A stretch of DNA of 45,145 nucleotides, from the NCBI GenBank assembly GCA_017471965.1, contig JAFURF010000056.1:1-45145 (forward strand). The letters run 5' to 3'. The notes below the pieces were generated by a model. The model did not search any database. It had not been told where the DNA came from and saw only the letters and a list, made by a program, of their open reading frames with translations. The position numbers and the translations under genes were made by a program. Source of the stretch: Bacteroidales bacterium. Lineage in GTDB: Bacteria > Bacteroidota > Bacteroidia > Bacteroidales > UBA932. Of this stretch, positions 22,582 to 31,266 are shown piece after piece (positions within the stretch are counted from its first letter, which is position 1; the number at the start of each line of letters is the position of its first letter).

Positions 22582-24996
22582 CTATTCCGTCTTCAGCGCT
22601 TCGGCAGGGTCGGCGGTGGCAGCCTTCCAACTTCTGATGATCACCACGCCGATGGTCACAGCCATTACGGCAACAAGTGCCAGGGCGAAGACCCACCAGT
22701 ACATAGGGCACCTATGCGCGAAGGTGGCGAGGTAACGGTCAACGATGACCCATCCGATCGGAGCGGCAACGGCGAAGCAAACGAGCACGATCTTCACGAA
22801 TCTGCTGCAGAACATTGCCAGTATCTCACCTACGGTTGCGCCGTTTACTCTGCGCAGAGCGATCTCCCTGCGGCGGTACTGGGTCTCAAACATCACCAGA
22901 CCGAACACTCCCATAAGAGAGATGATGATGGCAATAGCAGTGAAAATGCTGATCAGTTCCGACAGAGCCTTCTCTTTCCTGTAAATCGAATTGATGTTCT
23001 CTTCAAAGAAATATATGTTCCATTCTTCAGGAGAGATGCTTCCGCTCCATTCGCTGAGGACTGTTCCTATATGTTTCATTACGTGCTTATAGTCAGCCCC
23101 CGCTGCAACACGTATGAAAGCAGTGCCTGGATGCCACCACGGGTCGTTTCCGAACACAAACAGAGCGAATGGTTTCACATCTTCCTTCAATGTCGTGAAA
23201 CTGAAGTCCTCGCAGAAACCTGCAATCTCGGTTTCGTCCTTATGGCCGCTCACCTTGTCTTCGAGCGTCAGTCCGAACTCTCTGCGTGCCGTTTCATTAA
23301 AGATGAATACTCCGTTTTCGGAGTTGTGGTCCGATTTGCTGAAGGTCCTGCCTTCAGTTATATCGATCTTCATGAATTCCAGGAAATCGTATGCCACGGG
23401 GTAGCATTGGAAGGTGATGCTCTTGCCTTTGAAGTCACGGCCCCAGCCCATTCTCTCAGAAGCGAGCAGGTTTCCTGCTGCCCATGTGACATCCAGAATC
23501 TGAGGGTCTGTCTTGAGCCTGTCCTCGACAGCGTCTGCGTTGGCTCCTATATATTCTCCCACATGGACATATAGCAACTGTTCCTTGTCAAATCCCATAT
23601 CGAAATTGACCATGTAACTGCGTTGGAGACTGATGAATGCCGAACTGATGATGAGCACAGTAGATATTATGAACTGAAGTCCGATAAGGAGATATCTAAG
23701 CCTCTGACCTGTCTTAGTGCCGCTGAATGAACCCTTGAGAACCAAGGCAGGCTCGAATGAGGTGATGTAGAACGCGGGGTACAGGCTCGACACTATTGAA
23801 ATGGCAATCGCGGTCATCACGGTCAGTATCGTCATGCCGACATTGGCACTGAAAGCGCATGACGTGCTGATGAGATGGGTCAACTGACTCATATTGAACA
23901 TCATGACGAATACAGATGCCAGTACAAGTGCTAAGGCGATAAGTGCCACACTTTCTGTAACCGTGCTGATGATAAGTTCGCGACGTGTGCATCCGAGCAC
24001 CTTCTTTGTGTTCACGGCTCTGATACGTTCAGGAATCTGTGCGAAGAAGAAGTTGATGTAGTTGATGAAGGCTATGCCGACGATGAGGATCGCCACAATC
24101 AGGAGTATGATAGTCGTAGTACGGTTTCCGTGCTCCAGAATCATGTTTATTTCGTCAGTGAAATAAAGGTCTTCGATCGGAAAGAGATGAGGCCTGCTCC
24201 GTTCAACCAATTCCTTTATAAGGTCATCTACCTCTTCCTGAGTCATTCCCACCTCTTCAAGTGAAGTGACGTCCTTGAGAATGAGGTCACTATAATATTC
24301 TGCAGTCACTGAGAACATCTGTTCTTCTATAGTCTCAATCGCTTCAGGGTCATAAACCTTTATGAAATAATTGTAGCCCCATTCCGATACGTTGTCTATA
24401 CCTTTCTCTCCGATATTCCTCAGAATCTCAAGGTCTCCGAAATGAGAGTTCTCAGACATATCCTTGAATATCACTGCTACAGAACATGGCTGGGTCCCCC
24501 AGTTGAGCCTCATTCCGACCTCAAGTCCGAATTTCTTTGCAACCCTCTCGCTAACAGCCAAAGCCATATAGTCGATGACATCATCAAAAGAGCCTGCAAC
24601 TGCTTCAAAACCGAAATCCTCAAGATGGTTTCCACTGAAATCGATCACCTTTGTCTTGATGACCTGTCGTTCGCCGTTCCGCTCCATATGGAAACTCTGT
24701 TCCTGGACGTTTGTAAGGCGTATCATTGAATAGCATTCTATGTCAGGAGAGGCCTGCAAGGCTGCTTCGGCCATGGGTCTATTGTAATATATGCTCTTCT
24801 TTCCCGGATTTTGCCAGTCGTTCGCACCAAGAATATAGACTCTTTCAGAGTCTTTGATGTCCTTATTGAAGTTAAGGTCGTGATTGACCTGAACGAGAAT
24901 GATATAGAATGCCGCAAAGGCTACTGCCATACCCAGTACATTGAGTATGCCTGACATTGCCGATCCGCCTTTTCTGAATATGTTGAATGGTGCCAT
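22582..24996 (-). CDS. MacB/FtsX-type ABC transporter permease, 804 aa
   Basis: The front, MAPFNIFRKGGSAMSGILNVLGMAVAF, differs from its two downstream neighbours and is closer in style to the permease at 14591, so the locus holds at least two subtypes. It has the usual eight-TM layout with two periplasmic domains, the motif YRRREIALRRVNGATVGEI and the ending DPAEALKTE. It follows the ATPase by 103 bp. That gap contains a GGCAC box but no palindrome, so I treat it as part of the ATPase unit. Confidence 0.88.
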   Translation of the reverse strand: MAPFNIFRKGGSAMSGILNVLGMAVAFAAFYIILVQVNHDLNFNKDIKDSERVYILGANDWQNPGKKSIYYNRPMAEAALQASPDIECYSMIRLTNVQEQSFHMERNGERQVIKTKVIDFSGNHLEDFGFEAVAGSFDDVIDYMALAVSERVAKKFGLEVGMRLNWGTQPCSVAVIFKDMSENSHFGDLEILRNIGEKGIDNVSEWGYNYFIKVYDPEAIETIEEQMFSVTAEYYSDLILKDVTSLEEVGMTQEEVDDLIKELVERSRPHLFPIEDLYFTDEINMILEHGNRTTTIILLIVAILIVGIAFINYINFFFAQIPERIRAVNTKKVLGCTRRELIISTVTESVALIALALVLASVFVMMFNMSQLTHLISTSCAFSANVGMTILTVMTAIAISIVSSLYPAFYITSFEPALVLKGSFSGTKTGQRLRYLLIGLQFIISTVLIISSAFISLQRSYMVNFDMGFDKEQLLYVHVGEYIGANADAVEDRLKTDPQILDVTWAAGNLLASERMGWGRDFKGKSITFQCYPVAYDFLEFMKIDITEGRTFSKSDHNSENGVFIFNETARREFGLTLEDKVSGHKDETEIAGFCEDFSFTTLKEDVKPFALFVFGNDPWWHPGTAFIRVAAGADYKHVMKHIGTVLSEWSGSISPEEWNIYFFEENINSIYRKEKALSELISIFTAIAIIISLMGVFGLVMFETQYRRREIALRRVNGATVGEILAMFCSRFVKIVLVCFAVAAPIGWVIVDRYLATFAHRCPMYWWVFALALVAVMAVTIGVVIIRSWKAATADPAEALKTE

Positions 24997-25099
24997 TTGT
25001 TGTCGTTATAGAGTTGTCCGTGTCTATCTGATAAGTCTTGTAAATAAAGGCAGTATCTCACGACAGTGCCGTTATCTTTTATTTATGTTTAACAATCTA

Positions 25100-25780
25100 C
25101 TAAAGTTCGTTCTTTACGTCTGATACGATCTGTCCGTCGAAGAGGTTCACGACCCTCTGAGCCACGGACGCATCCTTCTGGGAGTGAGTCACCATCACGA
25201 TAGTCGTGCCTTCCTTGTTGAGTTCAGTCAGGAGATCCATCACCTCCTTGCCGTTCTTAGAGTCGAGGTTACCGGTAGGCTCGTCGGCGAGGATCAGTTT
25301 AGGGTTCGATACCACTGCTCGTGCGATTGCCACACGCTGCTGCTGACCGCCGGAAAGTTGCTGAGGGAAGTGCTGTGCGCGATGGCTGATGTTCATCCTC
25401 TTGAGCATCTCTGTCACGCGCTGCTTGCGCTCTGATGCGCTGATGTTGAGATAGCGGAGGGGGAGTTCCACGTTCTCGAACACGTTGAGTTCGTCGATGA
25501 GGTTGAAACTCTGGAACACGAAGCCGATGTTGCCCTTGCGGAACTTGGTGCGGTCCTTCTCCTTGAGTCTGGCCACTTCCTGTCCGAGAAGCATATAACT
25601 TCCTTCTGTAGGGTTGTCAAGAAGTCCGAGGATGTTCAGGAGGGTAGACTTGCCGCATCCTGAAGGGCCCATGATGGCTACGAATTCGCCGTCCTTGATT
25701 TCAAATGAAACCTTGTTGAGTGCTGTTGTCTCGATTTCCTCTGTACGGAAAACCTTGCTGAGGTCTGTTACTTTGATCAT
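25100..25780 (-). CDS. ABC transporter ATPase (LolD/MacB-type), 226 aa
   Basis: This is a complete nucleotide-binding domain: Walker [10 protein letters not shown] (38-46), Q-loop near [18 protein letters not shown], signature [14 protein letters not shown], Walker [13 protein letters not shown] and switch His in VMVTHSQ. The length and the DEPTGNLD motif are typical of the LolD/MacB/FtsE group that works with FtsX-like permeases. It is the only ATPase in the locus, so it probably serves all five permeases. It heads its unit, with control region B upstream. Confidence 0.95.
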   Translation of the reverse strand: MIKVTDLSKVFRTEEIETTALNKVSFEIKDGEFVAIMGPSGCGKSTLLNILGLLDNPTEGSYMLLGQEVARLKEKDRTKFRKGNIGFVFQSFNLIDELNVFENVELPLRYLNISASERKQRVTEMLKRMNISHRAQHFPQQLSGGQQQRVAIARAVVSNPKLILADEPTGNLDSKNGKEVMDLLTELNKEGTTIVMVTHSQKDASVAQRVVNLFDGQIVSDVKNEL

Positions 25781-25836
25781 GATATTGTTATTTAAATTGT
25801 TTGTTTCGGATTATGCTTCTTTATATAGTTACAACC

Positions 25837-25926
25837 GTGCCAAATGTGTCAAGTTGTTGATATGTAATAATTTAGTTTTGTGATTTTCGGCGTTGCGGTG
25901 TAAAATATCTTTACATTGTTGTAAAG
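25837..25926 (-). promoter_or_regulatory. Control region B: TTTGGCAC box plus upstream palindrome, before the ATPase unit
   Basis: TTTGGCAC (25837-25844, minus strand) lies 54 bp from the palindrome TGTAAAATATCTTTACA (plus strand, 25899-25915), which is the exact reverse complement of the region A palindrome as read on the plus strand. After the same 4-bp gap comes the half-site TGTAAAG (25920-25926). The -12 position reads TAACT, a partial match only. The half-site ends 4 bp before the stop codon of the upstream permease gene. Confidence 0.65.
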
Positions 25927-25929
25927 TGC

Positions 25930-28275
25930 CTATTCGTTCTTAAGCGATTCGACAGGATTGCTGCGGGAGATGCGCAGGCTGTTCAGGACGACGCAGCAGG
26001 TCACAAGCAGTAGTATCACTATGTCAGGGATTACGAAGTACCATGCTGAAAGCGTGATCCTTTCCGAGAAATTCTTGAGCCAGATTGTAGCGGCAAAATA
26101 CGCACCGGCATTTCCGATGATAATGGCAGGTATGCTCAGACGCATTATTTCCATGGCATAGATGCGGAGGATTTCATTCGATGTAGCACCGTTGATCTTG
26201 CGCACAGCCATCTCCTTGCTTCTGCGCTGCGACTCGTCACGGATGTATCCTATCAGGCCGAAGAGGGCGATGATGATGGATACCAGACATCCTATGATGA
26301 CCGTATTCCTCATCCTCCTTTCGCTGGAATAGGCATCCCGCATAGAGTCCTTGTAGGATTTCACGACCACATCCTTGTTCTCGATTCTAGCCTGGATCAC
26401 TTCTTCCACCTTAGCCATCATCTCTGTAGTTACCTCCGTCACCTTGATGAGCATGAGCGGCATATAGTCCTTGCCGACCTCTCCATGGAACCTGATGCTC
26501 GCACGTGTGTCCTGGTTGGTCAGAGTGTTGATCCTGTAGTCCTTATAGACCCCGCTGATCGTGAATGCCCCGTGATCATAGTCGTGTTCGGTGATGTGTA
26601 CCTGCTTGCCGACTGCTCCGTCGCTCCAGTCCTGATATTCCATCATCTTCTTTACGAAACTTTCGCTTACTGCCATTTCCGATTCCGATTGCGGATATCT
26701 TCCTTCGATAAAAGGAATCCCGAGCATGTCAAAGAGTCCTTCAGAACCCCAATACTGGTCCGCAATGTTGAAAAGTTCCTGATAACCGCTATCCATCATG
26801 AAGACATTGTTGCCTGAAGAATAATCGAGAGGGAGGCTATACGACATCTGTACGTCTGTTACCTCGGGCATAGCCTTCAGATCGTCAATGATACCCTGAT
26901 GCACACCATTATCAGTACCTCGAAGTCCTGTATAAATAAGATCCTCGTATTCATATCCCGGCTTGTCATTCACAGCCTTGTCGTACTGTGCGGAAATCAC
27001 ACTCATCAATGTGAGCAGAAGAGCACATATTCCGGTCTGGATGAAAAGAAGCGCAAGTTTCCAGACACGTTTGCTTTCGCGATAATTCCTGATGGCTGCC
27101 CCTGCAGGAATCTTTGAATAGAGATATCCGGGTACAAATGCTGCAATAAAGAATACTGCCAGTATGACACCGACAGAAGTCATATATGTCCCTCTCACCA
27201 GAAGGGCATCGACAGGAACTCCGACGATATCCTCGATGACTGTCTGAAGAGAAAGCACGATAACCGCAGCCACGAACAATGCCGCCGCTACATCAACTGC
27301 CGCTTCCTTGAACAAGATGCCGTAGATGTTTCCCCCGGCTGCACCATAGCACTTGCGGACTCCCATCTCCTTTGATCTCTTCACCAGAGCGGATACCGAC
27401 ATCAAAATATAGTTAAGGAGCGAAATCATGATGAGAAGTATGGCTACTATGGTCATAATGACCATCATATTCCTGATGTTGTCAGAAGAAGTATATTCTT
27501 CAGTTAAAGGAGATAGAATGAAATGAATGTCAATTCCAGATTCTTCTGCCATCTTTATGGCTTCAGGAGAATAATTCTTTTCCTGCATAAGTCTGATTGC
27601 CGGAGCAAGCATTTCCGGATCAGTACCATCTTCAAGTCTTACATATCCCTTGTAACGGTCGTTGCCGATCCAGTTTTCCGTAGATCCTTTACCGTATGAT
27701 TCCATCGACAGAAGTACATCATACTTTACCGAACTATGATAAGGGAAGTCTTTGAATACTCCTTCTATAGTCATGGTGAACTGTGGCAGTTCTTCGTTTG
27801 CAATGACCTTTCCGATTGCTTCAGAGACACCTCCCATCTTTTGTGCAAAACTTTCGGAAACCATCACCGCTGCCATCTTTCCAAGTGTCTGTTTAGGATT
27901 GCCCGCAAGTATTTCCGTGTCAAAGACATCAAAGAAGCAGGTGTCAGCGATTATCACTGAGCCATTTATGATATTCTTGTCTTCGTCCAGGAACCTGTCA
28001 CTGCTCCAGATGAAAGTAGTTCGTGTCGCCGTCCTGACTCCAGGAACATATTGCTTGAATCCTGGTGCGACCGCTCCTGGAATCTGTCCATAATCATGTT
28101 CTTCGCCCTGTTGTGTGTATAATGTGCGGATCTTGTAAATCTGCCCATAATCCGTGTAGCATTTGTCATGGCTCATCTCATGACATACCTTGGCGATGAG
28201 CAGCAGCCCGACTGCCAGTCCTGTGCCCAGAGATAAGGCCTTTATTATAGTGTCTTTGATTCTTGTATGATTCAT
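25930..28275 (-). CDS. MacB/FtsX-type ABC transporter permease, 781 aa
   Basis: This is the most divergent of the five permeases. It starts MNHTRIKDTIIKALSLGTGLAVG with TM1 at about 12-30 and keeps the overall layout with two periplasmic domains and the motif RRSKEMAVRKINGATSNEI; it ends NPVESLKNE. It is the third gene of the tolC-type, hlyD-type, permease unit and is separated from the adaptor gene by 105 bp. Together with the adaptor and the outer-membrane channel it could form a MacAB-TolC-like exporter once joined by the ATPase of the next unit. Confidence 0.88.
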   Translation of the reverse strand: MNHTRIKDTIIKALSLGTGLAVGLLLIAKVCHEMSHDKCYTDYGQIYKIRTLYTQQGEEHDYGQIPGAVAPGFKQYVPGVRTATRTTFIWSSDRFLDEDKNIINGSVIIADTCFFDVFDTEILAGNPKQTLGKMAAVMVSESFAQKMGGVSEAIGKVIANEELPQFTMTIEGVFKDFPYHSSVKYDVLLSMESYGKGSTENWIGNDRYKGYVRLEDGTDPEMLAPAIRLMQEKNYSPEAIKMAEESGIDIHFILSPLTEEYTSSDNIRNMMVIMTIVAILLIMISLLNYILMSVSALVKRSKEMGVRKCYGAAGGNIYGILFKEAAVDVAAALFVAAVIVLSLQTVIEDIVGVPVDALLVRGTYMTSVGVILAVFFIAAFVPGYLYSKIPAGAAIRNYRESKRVWKLALLFIQTGICALLLTLMSVISAQYDKAVNDKPGYEYEDLIYTGLRGTDNGVHQGIIDDLKAMPEVTDVQMSYSLPLDYSSGNNVFMMDSGYQELFNIADQYWGSEGLFDMLGIPFIEGRYPQSESEMAVSESFVKKMMEYQDWSDGAVGKQVHITEHDYDHGAFTISGVYKDYRINTLTNQDTRASIRFHGEVGKDYMPLMLIKVTEVTTEMMAKVEEVIQARIENKDVVVKSYKDSMRDAYSSERRMRNTVIIGCLVSIIIALFGLIGYIRDESQRRSKEMAVRKINGATSNEILRIYAMEIMRLSIPAIIIGNAGAYFAATIWLKNFSERITLSAWYFVIPDIVILLLVTCCVVLNSLRISRSNPVESLKNE

Positions 28276-28380
28276 AACTCTTTAATTCATAGTGTTTCAG
28301 TTATCTTGTCCTGCCATCCTTTTCTTGCAGGTCAAACCACCTTATTGCTTGATATTCAGCATTTTATATATCACGCTATG

Positions 28381-29637
28381 CTAGAATACCAGCACCTCGT
28401 TGTCACCGAAACTCTCATATCCTGATACAATGACCTTTTCGCCAGGGGAGAGGCCTTCGAGGACTTCATAGAACTGCGGATTCTGACGGCCGATGCGGAT
28501 GTCGCGACGTACGGCTTTTCCTCCTTCCGGCACTACCACATATATCCATTTGCCTCCGGTCTTCTGGTAGAATGTGCCTCGAGGGATAAGGACTGCGCTT
28601 TCCGGCTGGCCGAGCTGGAGATTCAGGTAGTAGGTCTGGCCGGTGCGGATGTTGGTTGGCTGCGCCCCGCTGAACTTGAAGTCCGCCTGGAACTTGCCTC
28701 CTCGTACCTCCGGATATACCTTGCGGATGACTGCATCGAAAGTCTCGTTCTGACGCTCGAATGTCGCTGTAAGACCTGCAGAGACCCTGTCAATATAATG
28801 CTCGTCGATCTGTGCCTCGATCTTGTAACTGCCTAGTTCGTTGATCTGGCCTATTTTGGTGCCGCTTCCGATGGACTGGCCCAGGACCACCTCGAGAAGT
28901 CCGAGTTCTCCATCGATAGGTGCCTTGACCGAAAGATTCTCCTTTCTTCGGCGGATCATCTGCATGTTGACCTTCATGTTTTCAAGGCTTTCCTTCATCT
29001 GTTTGATCTGCACGTTCCTGTACATGCTGTCCTGCTCGGCACGAGCCAGCGTCACCTCCAGTTTCTTGCAGAAGAGCACATAGTCCTCTTCCGAACGGAG
29101 AAGTTCCTCCTTGCCGATGAGTCCGTCCTTGAACAGCCTTTTCTGTGATTCCAGAGTGCGTCCCTTGCGCTTCACTTCTGTTTCAAGTTCAAGAATGTTC
29201 AGGCTCAACTGCATCTTCTCCTGCTCCATCTGGATCATGGTGTTGCGCAGGGCATTTTCCTTCTCTGCAAGATTGGCCTCAGAGTTGAGTATCTCAAGGT
29301 CCAGGTCATCATTGCTCAGACGTACGATGACGTCTCCGGCCTTTACAGCAGTTCCTTCTTCAATAACTATATCCTCTACGATTCCGGCTTCACGCGGGCT
29401 TACCTGGATGGTCGTCATCGGCTGGACCTGTCCGCTTATGCGGATGTAGTCGTTGAATTCTCCCGACCTTACTTCGCTGACCGACAGGGTGTCACCGTTT
29501 ATGCGCAGGGTGCTGGAGTCGTCGCGCAATATGAGCCAGGCGATGAATATCACCACAAAACCTCCGAACCAATAGGGCAGTGCCTTCCTGCTGAATACCA
29601 GCGCAAGCCCTTTCTTCTTTTCCAATACTTTATCCAT
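28381..29637 (-). CDS. HlyD/MacA-type periplasmic adaptor protein, 418 aa
   Basis: A short cytoplasmic N-terminus and one TM (about 20-40) are followed by a first half-lipoyl motif (GQVQPMTTIQVSPREAGIVED, EEGTAVKAGDVIVRL). A long coiled coil covers about residues 110-235. The second half-lipoyl stretch (LSVKAPIDGELGLLEVVLGQSI) and beta-barrel/membrane-proximal domains (NIRTGQTYYLNLQL to GEKVIVSGYE) complete it. This is the membrane-fusion family that bridges inner-membrane transporters to TolC. It lies 18 bp after the TolC-like gene, as expected for a tripartite system. Confidence 0.92.
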   Translation of the reverse strand: MDKVLEKKKGLALVFSRKALPYWFGGFVVIFIAWLILRDDSSTLRINGDTLSVSEVRSGEFNDYIRISGQVQPMTTIQVSPREAGIVEDIVIEEGTAVKAGDVIVRLSNDDLDLEILNSEANLAEKENALRNTMIQMEQEKMQLSLNILELETEVKRKGRTLESQKRLFKDGLIGKEELLRSEEDYVLFCKKLEVTLARAEQDSMYRNVQIKQMKESLENMKVNMQMIRRRKENLSVKAPIDGELGLLEVVLGQSIGSGTKIGQINELGSYKIEAQIDEHYIDRVSAGLTATFERQNETFDAVIRKVYPEVRGGKFQADFKFSGAQPTNIRTGQTYYLNLQLGQPESAVLIPRGTFYQKTGGKWIYVVVPEGGKAVRRDIRIGRQNPQFYEVLEGLSPGEKVIVSGYESFGDNEVLVF

Positions 29638-29655
29638 TGTCTTTATCTTTTATTC

Positions 29656-31131
29656 TTATTGAATCATTTCCTTTACATCTATTTCAAGGTCACAGCCCTT
29701 GATGAAGTCATACAGGGTAAATTGTCGAAGCCTGTAATAGAATATCCAGAAATTGCTGATGTCGCTTATATATTGCCTGAGGGCACTGTCGTTTTCGGTC
29801 TGGGCCATGTTCAGGTCTGTCACGGTAGCATTTCCTTCTCTGAATCTGTGCATCGTGAGTTCATAGCGCTCAGATGCGATTTCCTTTGCCTTTTCTGACA
29901 CCAGGCATTGCTGACGCTGATTGTTGAACTGACTCACGGCGGTATACATCTGACGTCGGAAGTCATTTTCGGACTGCTGCACCTGGGCCCTGACCACTTC
30001 CTGCGCAGCCTTTGCCTTCTGCACCTTGCCTTTGCCTAGTCCCCAGTCAAAGATCGGTATGCTGAAAGTTATTCCCACTATTTCCTGATCCAGAAGGTTC
30101 TTGTATGCCTGTGGAAATTCAGGACCGGTCTGTGACATGCCGAAACGGGCATTAAGTGCAAACGAGTAGCCGCGCGACGCCTTGGCCTGAGCGACTGCAG
30201 ATTCCGCATTCAGAAGACTGAGTTCGTTTGAAAGCATGAAACTTGAATTATCAAGAGATTTCTGCATGACAAGGTCATAGTCCATCTGAATTGCCGGCAG
30301 GTGTTCCTCGATCTGCGGAATGATTTCAAATGACTCGTCATAGCCGAGCAGTGAATTCAGGACCATCTGCGCTTCGCGGACCTGTACCGCAGTTTCATTG
30401 ATGGAGATGCTGTCATTCAGCATCCTGAGTTCGAGTTGGAGGTAGTCTGCCTTGGTGACATTGCCCAACTGGAGCCTTTCCTTGGCGATTCTGAGCATTT
30501 TGCCTGAGTTGTCGAAATTGCTTTTGCTGATCTCATTGTTCATTCTTGCAAGAAGCAGATTGTGGTAGGCATAGACTGCATCTATCGTAATGCCTTCCAT
30601 GGTCTCAAGGTACTGTCTTTTTCCTTTTTCATACTCCTTTGGCTCAATCTTCTTGTCCCATTTGAACTGATTGTATGTGAAGAGAGGCTGATAATATGAT
30701 ATTGTCACAGGACGTGAATACCATGTAAGACTCTTGTTGTTTCCGAACTGGTCGATACGCGAAAGGTCGGTGGAGACGGAGAGGGTACCTCCGGTGAATG
30801 TGACATTCTGATTGACCTGCAGGCCGACTCCATTCTGCAGATTGTTTGAACTTACATATTTCAGGGAACCGTCCTCAGGGTTCTGCAGAAGAGTGAGGGA
30901 CCTGTCGAAATTCATAAGTTCTCCATACATATGGAAAGAGGGGAGTCTGCTCGCCTTATAAGACCGGTATGCCCAATATGTAGATATGAAGGCCTGCCTT
31001 GCTTCAAGGGCTTCTACGGACTGATGCCTTGCAGTATGAATGACGTCTGGCAGACTCATTTCATCCTGGCCGGCAAGTCCCGCATACATAGTGATCAGCA
31101 GTGTGAAAGTTAATGTTATTCTTTTGGTCAT
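29656..31131 (-). CDS. TolC-family outer-membrane efflux protein, 491 aa
   Basis: A signal peptide (MTKRITLTFTLLITMYAGLAG, cleavage near AGQ) is followed by two OEP halves rich in long helices. Examples are NFDNSGKMLRIAKERLQLGNVTKADYLQ in the first half and AKEIASERYELTMHRFREGNATVTDLNMAQ in the second, the repeated helix-turn motif of TolC proteins. The length fits the family. It heads the unit tolC-type, hlyD-type, permease, which starts after control region C, and probably supplies the outer-membrane channel. Confidence 0.93.
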   Translation of the reverse strand: MTKRITLTFTLLITMYAGLAGQDEMSLPDVIHTARHQSVEALEARQAFISTYWAYRSYKASRLPSFHMYGELMNFDRSLTLLQNPEDGSLKYVSSNNLQNGVGLQVNQNVTFTGGTLSVSTDLSRIDQFGNNKSLTWYSRPVTISYYQPLFTYNQFKWDKKIEPKEYEKGKRQYLETMEGITIDAVYAYHNLLLARMNNEISKSNFDNSGKMLRIAKERLQLGNVTKADYLQLELRMLNDSISINETAVQVREAQMVLNSLLGYDESFEIIPQIEEHLPAIQMDYDLVMQKSLDNSSFMLSNELSLLNAESAVAQAKASRGYSFALNARFGMSQTGPEFPQAYKNLLDQEIVGITFSIPIFDWGLGKGKVQKAKAAQEVVRAQVQQSENDFRRQMYTAVSQFNNQRQQCLVSEKAKEIASERYELTMHRFREGNATVTDLNMAQTENDSALRQYISDISNFWIFYYRLRQFTLYDFIKGCDLEIDVKEMIQ

Positions 31132-31170
31132 GATGTTTTGGTATGTTTGCCATACCTTGTATCACTACCT

Positions 31171-31260
31171 GTGCCAAAATAAATAAAGCATTGACAATCA
31201 CTGGGTTGTCAATGCTTTTGAGGCTTGTACTCTGTAAAGAAACTTTACAGATGTGTAAAG
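31171..31260 (-). promoter_or_regulatory. Control region C: TTTGGCAC box plus upstream palindrome, before the TolC-HlyD-permease unit
   Basis: TTTGGCAC (31171-31178, minus strand) lies 54 bp from the perfect palindrome TGTAAAG-AAA-CTTTACA (31233-31249), followed after 4 bp by TGTAAAG (31254-31260). The half-site ends 6 bp from the trkA stop codon. The -12 position reads GTGAT. Confidence 0.68.
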
Positions 31261-31266
31261 TCGGAT

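Noticed and set aside
22576-23574. Plus-strand open frame of 332 codons
   Set aside because: It is a shadow of the permease at 22582-24996; the protein is His/Arg-rich with no motif.
24997-25099. GGCAC box (complement at 25066-25071) before the 22582-24996 permease, resembling the TTTGGCAC boxes
   Set aside because: It lacks the TTT before GGCAC, and there is no TGTAAAG palindrome at 53-54 bp, so I do not count it as a fourth control module.
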